A stretch of 64,000 nucleotides of DNA from Lampris incognitus (lineage: Eukaryota; Chordata; Actinopteri; Lampriformes; Lampridae), in NCBI RefSeq assembly GCF_029633865.1, contig NC_079224.1:24050895-24114894 (forward strand). Direction: 5' to 3'. A model generated the notes under the pieces. That model was given only the letters and a program-made list of their open reading frames with translations, ran no database searches and was not told the origin of the DNA. A program made the translations under genes and the position numbers. Position 1 is the stretch's first letter; every line of letters begins with the position of its first letter. Shown here in pieces: positions 62,911 to 64,000 of the stretch.

Positions 62911-64000
62911 CAGTAAATCCGGAAGTATTCACACCCCTTCACTTTCCCCACATTTTTTTATGTTACAGCCTTATTCCAAAATGGATTAAATTCCTTTTTT
63001 TTCTCATTAATCTACATACAATACCCCATAATGACAAAGTGAAAAAGGTTTTGTAGAAATTTTTGCAAATTTATTAAAAATAAAAAACTGAAACATTGCA
63101 TGTACATAAGTATTCACACCCTTTACTCAGTACTTGGTTGAGGCACCCTTGGCAGCAATTACAGCCTCAAGTCTTCTTGGGTATGAAGCTACAAGCCTGG
63201 CACACCTATATTTGGGGTATTTCTCCCATTCTTCTCTGCAGATCCTCTCGAGCTATGTAAGGTTAGATGGGGAGCATCGCTGCACAGCTATTTTCAGGTC
63301 TTTCCAGAGATGTTCAATGGGGTTCAAGTCTGGGCTCTGGCTGGGCCACTCAAGGACATTCACAGACTTGTCCCAAAGCCACTCCTTCGTTGTCTTGGCT
63401 GTGTGCTTAGGGTCGTTGTTGTGTTGAAAGGTAAACCTTCGCCCCAGTCTGAGGTCCTGAGCGCTCTGGAGCAGGTTGTCATCAAGGATCTCGCTGTACT
63501 TTGCTCCATTCATCTTTCCCTCGATCCCGACTAGTCTCCCAGTTCCTGCCACTGAAAAACATCCCCACAGCATGATGCTGCCACCACCATGCTTCACTGT
63601 AGGGATGGTATTAGCAAGGTGATGAGAGGTGCCTGGTTTCCTCCAGAAGTGATGTTTGGCATTCAGGCCAAAGAGTTCAATCTTGGTTTCATCAGACCAG
63701 AGAATCTTGTTTCTCATGGTCTGAGAGTCCTTTAGGTGCTTTCTGGCAAACTCCAAGCGGGCTGTCATGTGCCTTTTATTGAGCAGAGGCTTCCATCTGG
63801 CCACTCTACCATAAAGGCCTGATTGGTAGAGTGCTGGAGAGATGGTTGTCCTTCTGGAAGGTTCTCCCATCTCCACAGAAGAACGCTGGAGCTCTGTCAG
63901 AGTGACCATCGGGTTCTTGGTCACCTCCCTGACCAAGGCTCTTCTCCCCCGATTGCTCAGTTTGGTTGGGCGGCCAGCTCTAGGAAGAGTCCTGGTGGAT
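62911..64000 (-). mobile_element. Tc1-like transposon, continues past the window end
   Basis: Left end cagtaaatccggaagtattc with TA at 62909-62910. The transposase on - is open from the window edge ([20 protein letters not shown]) to 63253: [38 protein letters not shown]. The second catalytic Asp is changed: QHNNDPKH where the family has Q-DNDPKH. An in-frame TAG after PSNLT removes about 43 C-terminal residues, whose text continues (AKGASTKY then TGA near 63130). Spacing would be DD34E. Inactive. Confidence 0.9.

Noticed and set aside
54690..64000. gtf2b zinc-ribbon exons
   Set aside because: Searched on - for the CPNHP / CPECG signature; only LINE, BEL and Tc1 sequence is present, so those exons lie outside the window.

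Overview
The window is nuclear genomic DNA of a ray-finned fish, almost certainly a teleost. It carries two vertebrate single-copy genes broken into short exons with canonical GT/AG introns. Between and inside them is a typical teleost repeat mix: Tc1/mariner, hAT and piggyBac-like DNA elements, RTE, L1, L2 and Rex1-like LINEs, Penelope-like and BEL/Pao retroelements, and tRNA-derived SINEs. I cannot name the species.

Genes. pkn2 (protein kinase N2, also PRK2) runs on + from before the window to its stop at 31257. Nineteen exons are visible. They join in one open frame of 807 codons plus stop: third HR1 coil, C2-like domain, linker, kinase domain and AGC tail. gtf2b (TFIIB) runs on - from beyond the right side of its visible exons to its stop at 44034. 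Four exons are visible (230 residues: core cyclin folds and C-terminus); the zinc-ribbon end is outside the window. The genes converge tail to tail, as PKN2 and GTF2B do in human, with about 10 kb of repeat-filled DNA between them.

Layout. 1-4281: pkn2 intron with hAT debris. 4282-11410: eight pkn2 exons separated by SINEs, an RTE LINE and a piggyBac-like element. 11411-19771: one 8.4-kb intron built from a hAT, a foldback element with tRNA-like arms, a Penelope relic, a dead Tc1 and an apparently intact DD38E Tc1 transposon. 19772-31257: eleven pkn2 exons with LINE, hAT and piggyBac-like insertions. 31258-about 33345: 3'UTR. 33675-43600: intergenic, holding an RTE LINE, an L2 fragment split by an unusual 1353-bp box-array element, a decayed L1 and low-copy repeats. 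43640-54679: gtf2b. Its 8.4-kb intron is almost wholly one nested insertion (a hAT carrying an L1 and a Penelope relic). 54738-64000: upstream gtf2b intron with a Rex1-like LINE, a complete but decayed BEL/Pao element and a Tc1 transposon running off the end.

Most interesting. (1) 35188-36540: a 1353-bp element with a perfect 8-bp target duplication, about 31-bp inverted ends and about 19 copies of a 16-bp box in alternating orientation; it sits in an L2 tail whose empty site can be reconstructed. (2) A second, sequence-unrelated box-array element at about 25.62-26.12 kb. (3) A foldback element whose arms carry tRNA-like promoter boxes. (4) Two deleted piggyBac-like elements that keep the same micro-ORF. 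(5) A SINE whose target duplication forms the 3' splice site of a pkn2 exon. (6) An intact DD38E transposase.
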